Assembly (NCBI GenBank): GCA_050330975.1
Contig: JBHJHK010000053.1
Location: 1 to 13,487, forward strand
DNA from: JBHJHK01 sp050330975
Lineage (GTDB): Bacteria > Pseudomonadota > Gammaproteobacteria > Competibacterales > Competibacteraceae
Direction: 5' to 3'
Length of the DNA: 13,487 nt
Position numbers and translations under genes: made by a program. This document shows, piece by piece, positions 1-6,008 of this stretch. The notes under the pieces are model-generated. The model was not told where the DNA came from and searched no databases. It worked only from the letters and a program-made list of their open reading frames with translations. The stretch's first letter is position 1. Each line of letters starts with the position of its first letter.

Positions 1-422
1 GGGAGGTGGGTGTTGACGTCCCCAAGGGTATTTTTTTTACAAAGAATACCGGCGAACGGTTGGGCGTCCCCCAACTCCACCAATTGCGGGGGGGGGGGGG
101 CGGGGGCAGCGCCAAGAGCTCTTGTGTATTGCTCTACAAACGCCCCCTCTCCCAGGCGGCCCGCACCCGCTTGGATACCCTTAGGCGCAGCAACGACGGC
201 TTTGTCATCGCCGAACAGGACTTGGCGTTGCGGGGGCCGGGGGAGGTGTTGGGCACCCGGCAAACGGGTATGGTGGGCCTTAGAATCGCCGACTTGCTCC
301 GAGACGAGGACTTGCTCCCCGTGGTGCGCCAGGTAGCCGATGCCGCCTTGGGCGACCCCGCCGCTGCCCAGGGCCTGGTGCGCCGCTGGGTGGGGGAAGG
401 GACTCGCTACGGCGAGGTCTAG
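1..422 (+). CDS. recG: ATP-dependent DNA helicase RecG, C-terminal fragment
   Basis: This is the last ~139 residues of RecG, a superfamily 2 helicase that remodels stalled replication forks and branched recombination intermediates in the cytoplasm. Reading begins inside the gene at base 3. Visible in order: the motif V region (EVGVDVP), the motif VI region (ERLGVPQLHQLRG), then LLYKRPLS, RLDTLR, NDGFVIAEQDL and RGPGEVLGTRQTG, the last being the RecG-specific TRG motif that couples ATP hydrolysis to translocation. The protein ends RYGEV followed by TAG, a normal RecG terminus. Full RecG is about 690 residues, so most of the gene lies outside the window. Oddity: the family's motif VI reads QLRGRVGRG, but here it is QLRGGGGGGS, and the residues after DVP are also non-consensus. 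The frame is kept. I read this as sequence error at a contig end rather than biology (see findings). Confidence 0.93.
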   Translation, partial: EVGVDVPKGIFFTKNTGERLGVPQLHQLRGGGGGGSAKSSCVLLYKRPLSQAARTRLDTLRRSNDGFVIAEQDLALRGPGEVLGTRQTGMVGLRIADLLRDEDLLPVVRQVADAALGDPAAAQGLVRRWVGEGTRYGEV

Positions 423-461
423 GTCCCCAGGGCCAGGTACCCCAGCAGCAACGACGGCGGG

Positions 462-485
462 GCTGAAATTCACCGAACTTTCAGC
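462..485. other. Small inverted repeat downstream of recG
   Basis: A perfect 7-bp inverted repeat, GCTGAAA (462-468) and TTTCAGC (479-485), with a 10-base loop, lies in the 110-bp gap between recG and the subtilisin gene. No T-tract follows, so it is not a standard intrinsic terminator. It could be a weak transcript-end hairpin or chance. I see no convincing promoter in the rest of the gap. Confidence 0.35.
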
Positions 486-532
486 GTCACTGTGGCATCC
501 TTGCCTTCCCGTCCCCGGAATGGATCCCCGCC

Positions 533-2440
533 ATGACCTGGTCTATCGCCCCTCGTCGTCGGCCCCCGCCCCTGCTCGCCCTGGCCCTGGGGTTGGGTTG
601 GGCCGCCCATACGCTAGCCGCAGCGCCAACCCCTGGAGGCGACCCACTGGCCAAGGTCGAAGGGGAGGTCTTGGCGGCCTTGGCGGCGCCCGAAGGCCGC
701 AGCGCCACCCCGGCCATCCATCCCACCATCTACGTGGTAGTCCTCCTCAGCCGACCCGCCGCCGCCGACGATACCCCTTTGGACCTGGAAGCCCTGGCTC
801 ACCAGGTCCACCATCTCCAAGACCGAGTCCTGGCCCATGTCGCCCCCGGAGCGTTTCGCCCGGTCTACCGCTACGCCCTCACCGCCGCCCTCACCGGCTT
901 TGCCACCGAGGAGGGCATCGCTCAACTCGCCGCCTCGCCGGCCGTGGTGAGCCTCGGCCTCGACGGCGAACTGGCCACCCCAAGGGACGACCCCGACAGG
1001 GATTATCCCGACCTCGAGTCCAAAGACACCTCGGGGGGAACGGGGGCCGTGGAGGCTATCCAAGTCCAGGTTGGCGCCGACGCCTTCACAGATCTTGGCA
1101 TCAGCGGCCGCGGCGCGGTGGTGGCGGTGTTGGACAGCGGCGTCGACAACGGCCACCCCGACTTGGCGGCCAGCCTCATCCCCCAACAGGCCTGCTTCGT
1201 GGACTCCGGCGACCGCTGTCCCAACGGTGGGTTGGAGCAATTTGGCGTCGCCGCCGCCCAAGACGACGCTGGCCACGGCACCTTTGTGGCGGGGATCATC
1301 GCCGCCGATGGCACCAGCACCGGGCTTGGGGGCATGGCCCCTGGTGCCGAGATCCTGGGCATTAAAGTCTTGGACAATTGCAGCTTCAGCGGTTGTTTTA
1401 GCCGGTTTTCCCAAATCGTCCAGGCCCTGGATTATCTCTTGGCGGCGCGTCCCGAGGTGGATGTGGTCAACCTGAGCTTGGGCACTAGCGAACGCTTTGC
1501 CGGTGCCTGCGATACCGCCCGCACCTGGATCCAACCCGGGACCCAGATCATCGAACTCCTGCGCCAACGGGGCACCTTGACCGTAGCGGCGTCCATGAAC
1601 GACGGCGATCCCAACGCCATGGCCGCGCCGGCCTGCATCGATGCCGTGGTCTCGGTGGGCAACGCCGATTTCGCCGACCGTGTCCACAGCGGCTCCAACC
1701 GCAGCGCCACCCTCGATGTCTTGGCCCCGGGGGTGGGCATCGACTCCCTGGCCCTGGGGGGCGGCATTCAATTCAATGTCACCGGCACTAGCTTTGCCGC
1801 TGCAGCAGTGACGGCCTGTGGCGCCTTGCTCTTGGAGGAGGGCCTAGCCACCAGCCCCGCCGCCCTGGAGGCGCGCTTGGTGACCTCCCCCGTGACCCTG
1901 GAGGACCCCGTAACGGGCCGTGCCTTTCCCCGTCTGACCTGCACCCCCGCCGCCGGGCCCTGTATCGCGGCCGGGGCACTGGACGGCGACTGCGACGGCA
2001 TCCCCGATATCGTGGAAATCCAACAGGGCACCGATGTGGCTGTGAAGGACAACCACGTCTTCGCCGATGACCGCCTGTTTGTCATGCAGACCTACCGGGA
2101 TTTCCTGGGGCGGGAGGGAGACGCCGCCGGCATCGCCTTTTGGACGGCAGCCCTAGAGGACGGCCTTGCCCCGCCCACCGACCTGGTGACCCTGTTCCTC
2201 GACAGCCCCGAATTTACCGACCAAATCGACCAGCGCTTCCCCGGCCAAACCCCTGCCCAAGAGACGGTGACGGCCTTGTACGTGGGGATGTTGGCTCGGG
2301 ACCCCGAACCCGCGGGCCTGGATTTTTGGGCCGCGGCCTTCGGCGACGGCGTCCCCCGCCAGGCGCTAATCCAGGCGTTTATGGAATCCCAGGAGTACCA
2401 CAACCGCTTTTTGCCAGCGGCTTTGTACCCGGCGTTTTGA
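533..2440 (+). CDS. Secreted subtilisin-like serine protease (S8) with DUF4214 module
   Basis: A 635-residue exported endopeptidase. Residues 1-30 form a signal peptide (Arg run, Leu/Ala-rich core, AAA before PTPGG). Residues ~65-145 resemble an inhibitor-I9-type propeptide. The S8 domain spans ~180-455 with the full triad: D201 (VAVLDSGVD), H248 (DDAGHGTFVAGI) and S420 (VTGTSFAAA). N356 in VAASMND is the probable oxyanion-hole Asn. Ten cysteines suggest disulfides outside the cytoplasm. Residues 484-492 (DGDCDGIPD) resemble a Ca-binding DxDxDG loop. Residues ~510-625 carry two DUF4214-like units (YRDFLGREGDAAGIAFW and LYVGMLARDPEPAGLDFW), a module common on secreted proteins whose role is not established. 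The ATG at 533 is chosen because the signal peptide starts there directly, although the ribosome binding site is weak. The stop codon abuts that of the convergent gene. Substrate unknown; a secreted, calcium-stabilised, self-activating protease is inferred. Confidence 0.9.
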   Translation: MTWSIAPRRRPPPLLALALGLGWAAHTLAAAPTPGGDPLAKVEGEVLAALAAPEGRSATPAIHPTIYVVVLLSRPAAADDTPLDLEALAHQVHHLQDRVLAHVAPGAFRPVYRYALTAALTGFATEEGIAQLAASPAVVSLGLDGELATPRDDPDRDYPDLESKDTSGGTGAVEAIQVQVGADAFTDLGISGRGAVVAVLDSGVDNGHPDLAASLIPQQACFVDSGDRCPNGGLEQFGVAAAQDDAGHGTFVAGIIAADGTSTGLGGMAPGAEILGIKVLDNCSFSGCFSRFSQIVQALDYLLAARPEVDVVNLSLGTSERFAGACDTARTWIQPGTQIIELLRQRGTLTVAASMNDGDPNAMAAPACIDAVVSVGNADFADRVHSGSNRSATLDVLAPGVGIDSLALGGGIQFNVTGTSFAAAAVTACGALLLEEGLATSPAALEARLVTSPVTLEDPVTGRAFPRLTCTPAAGPCIAAGALDGDCDGIPDIVEIQQGTDVAVKDNHVFADDRLFVMQTYRDFLGREGDAAGIAFWTAALEDGLAPPTDLVTLFLDSPEFTDQIDQRFPGQTPAQETVTALYVGMLARDPEPAGLDFWAAAFGDGVPRQALIQAFMESQEYHNRFLPAALYPAF

Positions 2441-2977
2441 TCAGGGGGAGGGGTATTGGCGCAAGGTCAGGGTGCCCCCCCGCTGGATCAGCTCCAAATC
2501 AGCCATAAAACTCATCCCCAGCAATATCAGATCGTCTCGTTGATGGGGATTGAGGCTGGCCCGCACCCCGTGGTCGACAATGTTGCCCAAACGCAACTGG
2601 TCGACCACGGTGCTGTAGGCGGTGATCACCCCGTTGGCGGTGACAAACTGCCGCGGTGCCCCCCGCTCCAACCCCAAGGCCGCGCCCAGGTGGGCGGGTA
2701 TACTGACGTCGGAGGCCCCCGTATCGAGCAAAAAATCCACCGAGACCCCGTTGATGGTGCCGCTGGCGAGGTAGTGCCCCAGGGCGTTGCGCTTGAGCAC
2801 CACCTGGCGTACACCATCGGCCATCAGGGATTGCGTCGGCTGGCGATTGGGGTTAAAACGCCGCTCCAAGACCTCTTGAAAAAACAGCGTCAACAGCACC
2901 AGGAGGCCGACCGCTGCCGCGGCGACCATCACAAGCCCAGTGCTGCGGGTTCCGTGGGATTTCGTCATGGGGCCCAT
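2441..2977 (-). CDS. Membrane-anchored retropepsin-like aspartic protease (TIGR02281 type)
   Basis: A 178-residue protein with one N-terminal transmembrane segment (about residues 14-34) and a periplasmic single-domain aspartic protease fold. The catalytic motif is LLDTGASD with D85. The flanking pattern (INGVSVDFLLDTGAS, IPAHLGAALGL, TANG, LGNIVDHGVRASL, LLGMSFM) matches the clan AA, TIGR02281-type family of proteobacteria. These carry one DTG/DTGAS motif and are expected to act as dimers, like retroviral proteases. Family substrates are largely unknown. Two starts are possible: ATG at 2977, or the in-frame ATG at 2968, three codons later. A GGGG stretch lies just before the second; neither has a strong Shine-Dalgarno. 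The gene is divergent from the LOG gene (51-bp gap) and convergent with the subtilisin gene. No defect is visible. Confidence 0.88.
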   Translation of the reverse strand: MGPMTKSHGTRSTGLVMVAAAAVGLLVLLTLFFQEVLERRFNPNRQPTQSLMADGVRQVVLKRNALGHYLASGTINGVSVDFLLDTGASDVSIPAHLGAALGLERGAPRQFVTANGVITAYSTVVDQLRLGNIVDHGVRASLNPHQRDDLILLGMSFMADLELIQRGGTLTLRQYPSP

Positions 2978-3028
2978 TGCGTGCTAGGTTGTCATCCAAT
3001 GTAAAGCCATGATGCAAAACTCGACGTC

Positions 3029-3613
3029 GTGAAGTCCATCTGCGTATTCTGCGGGGCCAGATCCGGCAACGATCCCGCCTTTGGAAAGGCGGCTACCGCC
3101 TTGGCAAGCCTGGCCGCTGAGCGAGGCCTCACCGTGGTCTACGGCGGTGGCAATGTGGGCCTCATGGGTACAGTGGCCGACGCTGCCCTGGCGGCCGGCG
3201 GTCGGGTGGTGGGCGTCATCCCCGACTTTCTCATCGCCCGGGAACTGGCCCACCAAGGCCTCACCGAGCAGCACGTGGTGGATTCCATGCATCAACGCAA
3301 GGCGCTGATGACCGACCTCTGCGAGGCCTTTGTCGCCCTACCCGGGGGGTTTGGCACCCTGGACGAACTGTGCGAAGCCCTCACCTGGGCCCAGTTGGAC
3401 CTCCACCACAAACCCATTGGCCTCCTCAACACCATGGGCTATTTCGACGGCTTGTTGGCCTTCTTTGACCACGCCGTCCAGCGGGATTTCCTCCGTGCCA
3501 AACTGCGGAATTTGGTGTTCGCCTCCCCTGACGCCGAGGTGCTCTTGGACCACCTGGCGCGGGCGAGTTCGCCCACCCACCGAGACCCCACCTGGCTGCG
3601 AGACCGCAGTTAG
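3029..3613 (+). CDS. LOG-family protein (TIGR00730; cytokinin riboside 5'-monophosphate phosphoribohydrolase-like)
   Basis: A 194-residue cytoplasmic Rossmann-like protein. Motifs: CVFCGARSGNDP (residues 5-16), VVYGGGNVGLMG (36-47), MHQRKALM (87-94) and PGGFGTLDE (105-113), the PGGxGTxxE signature of the lysine-decarboxylase-like/LOG family. R90 and E113 sit at the positions used for nucleotide cleavage in characterised members, which hydrolyse nucleoside 5'-monophosphates to free base and ribose 5-phosphate. The physiological substrate here is not determinable. The start is GTG at 3029: an in-frame TAA at 3002 rules out an extension, and no ATG or GTG lies between. No clear ribosome binding site precedes it. 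A seven-codon reading frame (ATG 3009, TGA 3030-3032) overlaps the GTG, which could permit coupled initiation but may be chance. Length is normal for the family. The next gene starts 63 bp downstream on the same strand. Confidence 0.92.
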   Translation: MKSICVFCGARSGNDPAFGKAATALASLAAERGLTVVYGGGNVGLMGTVADAALAAGGRVVGVIPDFLIARELAHQGLTEQHVVDSMHQRKALMTDLCEAFVALPGGFGTLDELCEALTWAQLDLHHKPIGLLNTMGYFDGLLAFFDHAVQRDFLRAKLRNLVFASPDAEVLLDHLARASSPTHRDPTWLRDRS

Positions 3614-3665
3614 GAGCCTCAAAGCCCCCGAGACCCTGGGATCGAACCCTCCAGCGACAGCCCAC

Positions 3666-3670
3666 AGGAA
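3666..3670 (+). promoter_or_regulatory. Ribosome binding site of the pseudo-caspase/OmpA fusion
   Basis: AGGAA lies six bases before ATG 3677 and supports that start; a second ATG follows at once at 3680. The remainder of the 63-bp gap (3614-3676) shows no terminator or promoter I can support, so co-transcription with the LOG gene is possible. Confidence 0.6.
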
Positions 3671-3676
3671 CCAGCG

Positions 3677-5734
3677 ATGATGACCAAGGAGCCCCTTGCT
3701 GCGCCCCCCGTTTTCTCTTTCTGGGTTGGCGTCGTGGCACTGCTGCTCGCCGCCAAGGCGACCACCGCCTTTGCCCAGCGCCCCCCGGCGGCGCTGATCA
3801 TCGGCAACGGCGCCTATGCGTCGGCAGCCTTGCCCTCGGCCCCCAGAGACGCCCAAACCATCGCCCGCCGCTTGGAAACGGGGGGATACGACGTCACCAC
3901 GGCCATCGATGTCACCCCCGAGGGCCTCACCGCCGCTTTGGATACCTTTGGCCGCGAACTCGCCGCCGGCCGGCCGGGGTTGCTCTACTACCAGGGTTAC
4001 GCCATCCAGCACCGGGGGGACAACATCCTGCTCCCCTTGGGTACCCTCGAGGGAATTCGCGACGAAGCCGACCTCCTGGCCCGTGGATTCGCCGTGACGA
4101 CACTGCTGCGCAATCTGGCCGCGGCGACGTCCGAGCCCTTGGTGGTGATGCTCGATGCCGCCTACGTCCATCCCCTCCATCTCCAATTGGAAGCCCCCAT
4201 CGGTTTGGCGCCCCCCGGAGCACTGCCGGCGGAGGTGATGCTGGTCTATTCCTCGGCCCCCAATCAGGCCTTCAACCGCAGTTTCTTCGCCGCGGAGCTC
4301 GTCACCCGCGCCCTCAACGCCATGCCCGTGGAGTTGCTGATCCGCAACGTGGGCGCGGCGGTGCGCTTTGAAAGCGGCCTGCAGCAACGGCCCAACTTCT
4401 ACTCGTCGTTGAGCGGCCCTTTTATCCTCAACGCCGCCGCCGCCAGCCGGGCCTCCCCCAGCCGTCCAGACCTCGTGGTCTCGGGGTCCAACACCATCGG
4501 CGACAAACTCCTGCCGGCGCTCCTTGAGGGCTTTTTCCTCGAGCGGCTGGGGGCGAGTATCGATTGGCAAGCCGGGGAAGCGGTCAATGAGAAGCTCCTG
4601 GTGAGCCGCGATCCCCAGGGCAACCCCAGCCATGCCATTTTGGTCAAGGCCCACGGCTCCAGTACCGGCTTTCGCGATTATCAAAACCGACGGGCCGATT
4701 TGATCATGTCTTCGCGGCCGGTGCGGCCGACGGAAAACCCCGCCTCGCTGGTGGAGCACGTCTTGGCGCTGGACGGGGTGGCCGTGGTGGTGTCTCCCGA
4801 CAACCCCCTGGACACCATGAGCGTCGACGTCATCGCCGACATTTTCAGCGGCCGCATCCGCCGCTGGGAGGAAATCGGCGGCGCCCCCGGGCCCATCGCC
4901 GTCTTCGCCCGGGACGATCGCTCGGGGACCTACGCCACCTTCGAAGACGCCGTGTTGAGCCCCCGGGGATTGTCCCTGGTGGAGGGGGCCGTGCGGTTGG
5001 AATCCACCGCCGAATTGGCAGAGCGGGTCGCCGCCGACCCCCGGGCCATCGGTCAACTGGGTCTTGCCTACATCGGCCCCGCCAAGGGGGTGCGGTTGCG
5101 GGAGTGCGCCGTCAGCTACGACCCAACGCCTCTGGCCATCAAAACCGAGGACTATCCCCTCTCCCGGCGGCTCTACCTCTACGGCGCGCCGCGCCCAGAG
5201 CCCTTGCTGGAACAATTCATCGACTACGCCCTCTCCGATGCCGGCCAGGCGTTGGTGGCCGAGGAGGGATTTGTGGATCTGGCCGTCGACACCTTGGAGC
5301 CCAACCCCGACTACTACCGGGAACGGCGCTTGGTGGCGCCCATGGTAATCCGCCACGAAGAGGCCCTAGACCACTTTGTCCAGCTCGTCGAGCGGGGCTT
5401 CCAACGCCTGCCGGTGACCTTTCGCTTCGAGGTGGGGCGCGCCTCGCTGGACAGCCGGGCCCGCCCCGACATCGCCCGCATCAGCCGCTACATGCAGAGC
5501 ATCGGCCGGGGCCAGTCGTTGGTGCTGCTGGGATTTGCCGACATCCGCGGCGGCGAAGAGGTCAACCGCCAGCTGTCCCTAGCCCGGGCCCAAGAAATCG
5601 CCCGGGCCTTGAGCGCCCGGGGCGTCCGGGCCGAAGCTCGGGGTTACGGCGAGGACTTGCCCGTGGCCTGCAACAGCGACGAAGCGGGCTTTGAGAAAAA
5701 CCGCCGGGTGGAGGTGTGGGTGGGCCCAAGCTGA
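3677..5734 (+). CDS. Periplasmic fusion: pseudo-caspase, PstS-like substrate-binding domain, OmpA-like peptidoglycan-binding domain
   Basis: A 685-residue exported protein with three domains. A signal peptide ends near AFA-Q (residue 34). Residues ~38-240 resemble a caspase p20 fold: ALIIGNGAYASAALPSAPRDA, LLYYQGYAIQHRGDNILLPLG, VVMLDAAYVHP and LVYSSAPNQAF. In active relatives the second motif is YYxGHGxQ and the third LDACR. Here His is Y108 and Cys is A162, so protease activity should be lost. Residues ~265-535 resemble a PstS-type phosphate-binding protein (VSGSNTIGDKLLPALLEGFF, AHGSSTGF, DLIMSSRPV, VVVSPDNPLDTMSVDVIADIFSGRIRRWEEIGG, DDRSGTYATFEDAVL). Residues ~575-683 are an OmpA C-terminal domain (FRFEVGRASLDSRA, LLGFADIRGGEEVNRQLSLARAQEIARAL) with peptidoglycan-contact candidates D622 and R637. 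A wall-anchored periplasmic ligand sensor is inferred. PstS-OmpA combinations are known; a catalytically dead caspase N-terminus on one is not familiar to me. Confidence 0.85.
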   Translation: MMTKEPLAAPPVFSFWVGVVALLLAAKATTAFAQRPPAALIIGNGAYASAALPSAPRDAQTIARRLETGGYDVTTAIDVTPEGLTAALDTFGRELAAGRPGLLYYQGYAIQHRGDNILLPLGTLEGIRDEADLLARGFAVTTLLRNLAAATSEPLVVMLDAAYVHPLHLQLEAPIGLAPPGALPAEVMLVYSSAPNQAFNRSFFAAELVTRALNAMPVELLIRNVGAAVRFESGLQQRPNFYSSLSGPFILNAAAASRASPSRPDLVVSGSNTIGDKLLPALLEGFFLERLGASIDWQAGEAVNEKLLVSRDPQGNPSHAILVKAHGSSTGFRDYQNRRADLIMSSRPVRPTENPASLVEHVLALDGVAVVVSPDNPLDTMSVDVIADIFSGRIRRWEEIGGAPGPIAVFARDDRSGTYATFEDAVLSPRGLSLVEGAVRLESTAELAERVAADPRAIGQLGLAYIGPAKGVRLRECAVSYDPTPLAIKTEDYPLSRRLYLYGAPRPEPLLEQFIDYALSDAGQALVAEEGFVDLAVDTLEPNPDYYRERRLVAPMVIRHEEALDHFVQLVERGFQRLPVTFRFEVGRASLDSRARPDIARISRYMQSIGRGQSLVLLGFADIRGGEEVNRQLSLARAQEIARALSARGVRAEARGYGEDLPVACNSDEAGFEKNRRVEVWVGPS

Positions 5735-5741
5735 AGCCTCC

Positions 5742-5822
5742 GCCCCATGGGCTGCGGGCGAGTCATATTGCCCTGTCCGCTGAGTAATTCCAGACCACTC
5801 AGCCCCATGGGCTACGGGCAAG
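5742..5822. repeat. 21-bp direct repeat, two copies 60 bp apart
   Basis: Copies at 5742-5762 and 5802-5822 match at 19 of 21 positions; the differences are G to A at 5754/5814 and 5760/5820. Both begin GCCCCATGGGCT and end GGGC[G/A]AG. The near-palindromic core GCCCCATGGG recurs at 5933-5942. Copy 2 overlaps the right arm of a hairpin. They could be regulator binding sites for the downstream M16 gene, or remnants of a dispersed repeat family. Confidence 0.7.
5779..5803. terminator. Candidate hairpin after the pseudo-caspase fusion gene
   Basis: A perfect 7-bp stem, GCTGAGT (5779-5785) with ACTCAGC (5797-5803), and an 11-base loop lie 45 bp past the stop codon of the fusion gene. No T-tract follows, so intrinsic termination is doubtful. 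It resembles the hairpin at 462-485: both begin GCTGA, contain AATTC and end TCAGC. Confidence 0.35.
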
Positions 5823-5997
5823 CCCCTAAATGTTCGTCCATCTCCACCTTTGGTACCCCCAAGGGGTGAAACCCGCGCCGGCGCCAAGAGTCTCAGTATT
5901 ACCGCGTATCGCGCCCCACCACGGCGGTCGGCGCCCCATGGGGCCGCCGCCGGCTATCCCCCGCGACCCCTGGGTCAACACCAGCGGTCGCTTTCCC

Positions 5998-6002
5998 AGG
6001 AG
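5998..6002 (+). promoter_or_regulatory. Ribosome binding site fixing the M16 protease start
   Basis: AGGAG lies six bases before ATG 6009. Together with the signal peptide that begins exactly at that ATG, it decides the start against the longer in-frame reading from GTG/ATG-like codons near 5850. Confidence 0.8.
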
Positions 6003-6008
6003 TCCGCC

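Larger units (their letters stand above)
5735..6008. other. Non-coding gap between the fusion gene and the M16 protease gene
   Basis: These 274 bases contain no supportable gene. They hold the 21-bp direct repeat, a 7-bp inverted repeat (5779-5803), an imperfect CACC/GGTG hairpin around 5845-5868, a CCCCATGGGG palindrome at 5934-5943 and the ribosome binding site of the M16 gene. The reading frame of the M16 gene is open for 53 codons upstream of its true start, but that stretch looks non-coding. I see no confident -35/-10 pair, although the promoter of the M16 gene probably lies here. Confidence 0.6.

Noticed and set aside
88..100. Poly-G run as a phase-variation tract in recG
   Set aside because: It replaces the invariant motif VI of an essential-type helicase domain and adjoins other non-consensus residues at the window edge; sequencing error is simpler.
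614..1771. 385-codon open frame on the minus strand opposite the subtilisin gene
   Set aside because: Antisense shadow; the plus strand has the complete S8 catalytic triad in order.
2977..3029. Divergent promoter pair between the aspartic protease and LOG genes
   Set aside because: TTGTCA at 2989-2994 and a few weak AT-rich hexamers are present, but no -35/-10 pair with 16-18 bp spacing is convincing on either strand.
3638..3650. tRNA T-loop-like string on the minus strand (GGGTTCGATCCC) in the gap before the fusion gene
   Set aside because: The T-arm cannot form five pairs with a seven-base loop, and no acceptor, D or anticodon arms are found around it.
3338..5356. 672-codon open frame on the minus strand opposite the LOG and fusion genes
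   Set aside because: Antisense shadow in GC-rich DNA: low-complexity Gly/Gln/His protein with no recognisable motif, opposite two well-supported genes.
5850..6008. 53-residue N-terminal extension of the M16 protease
   Set aside because: Composition looks non-coding, it would bury the signal peptide, and a textbook AGGAG sits before ATG 6009.
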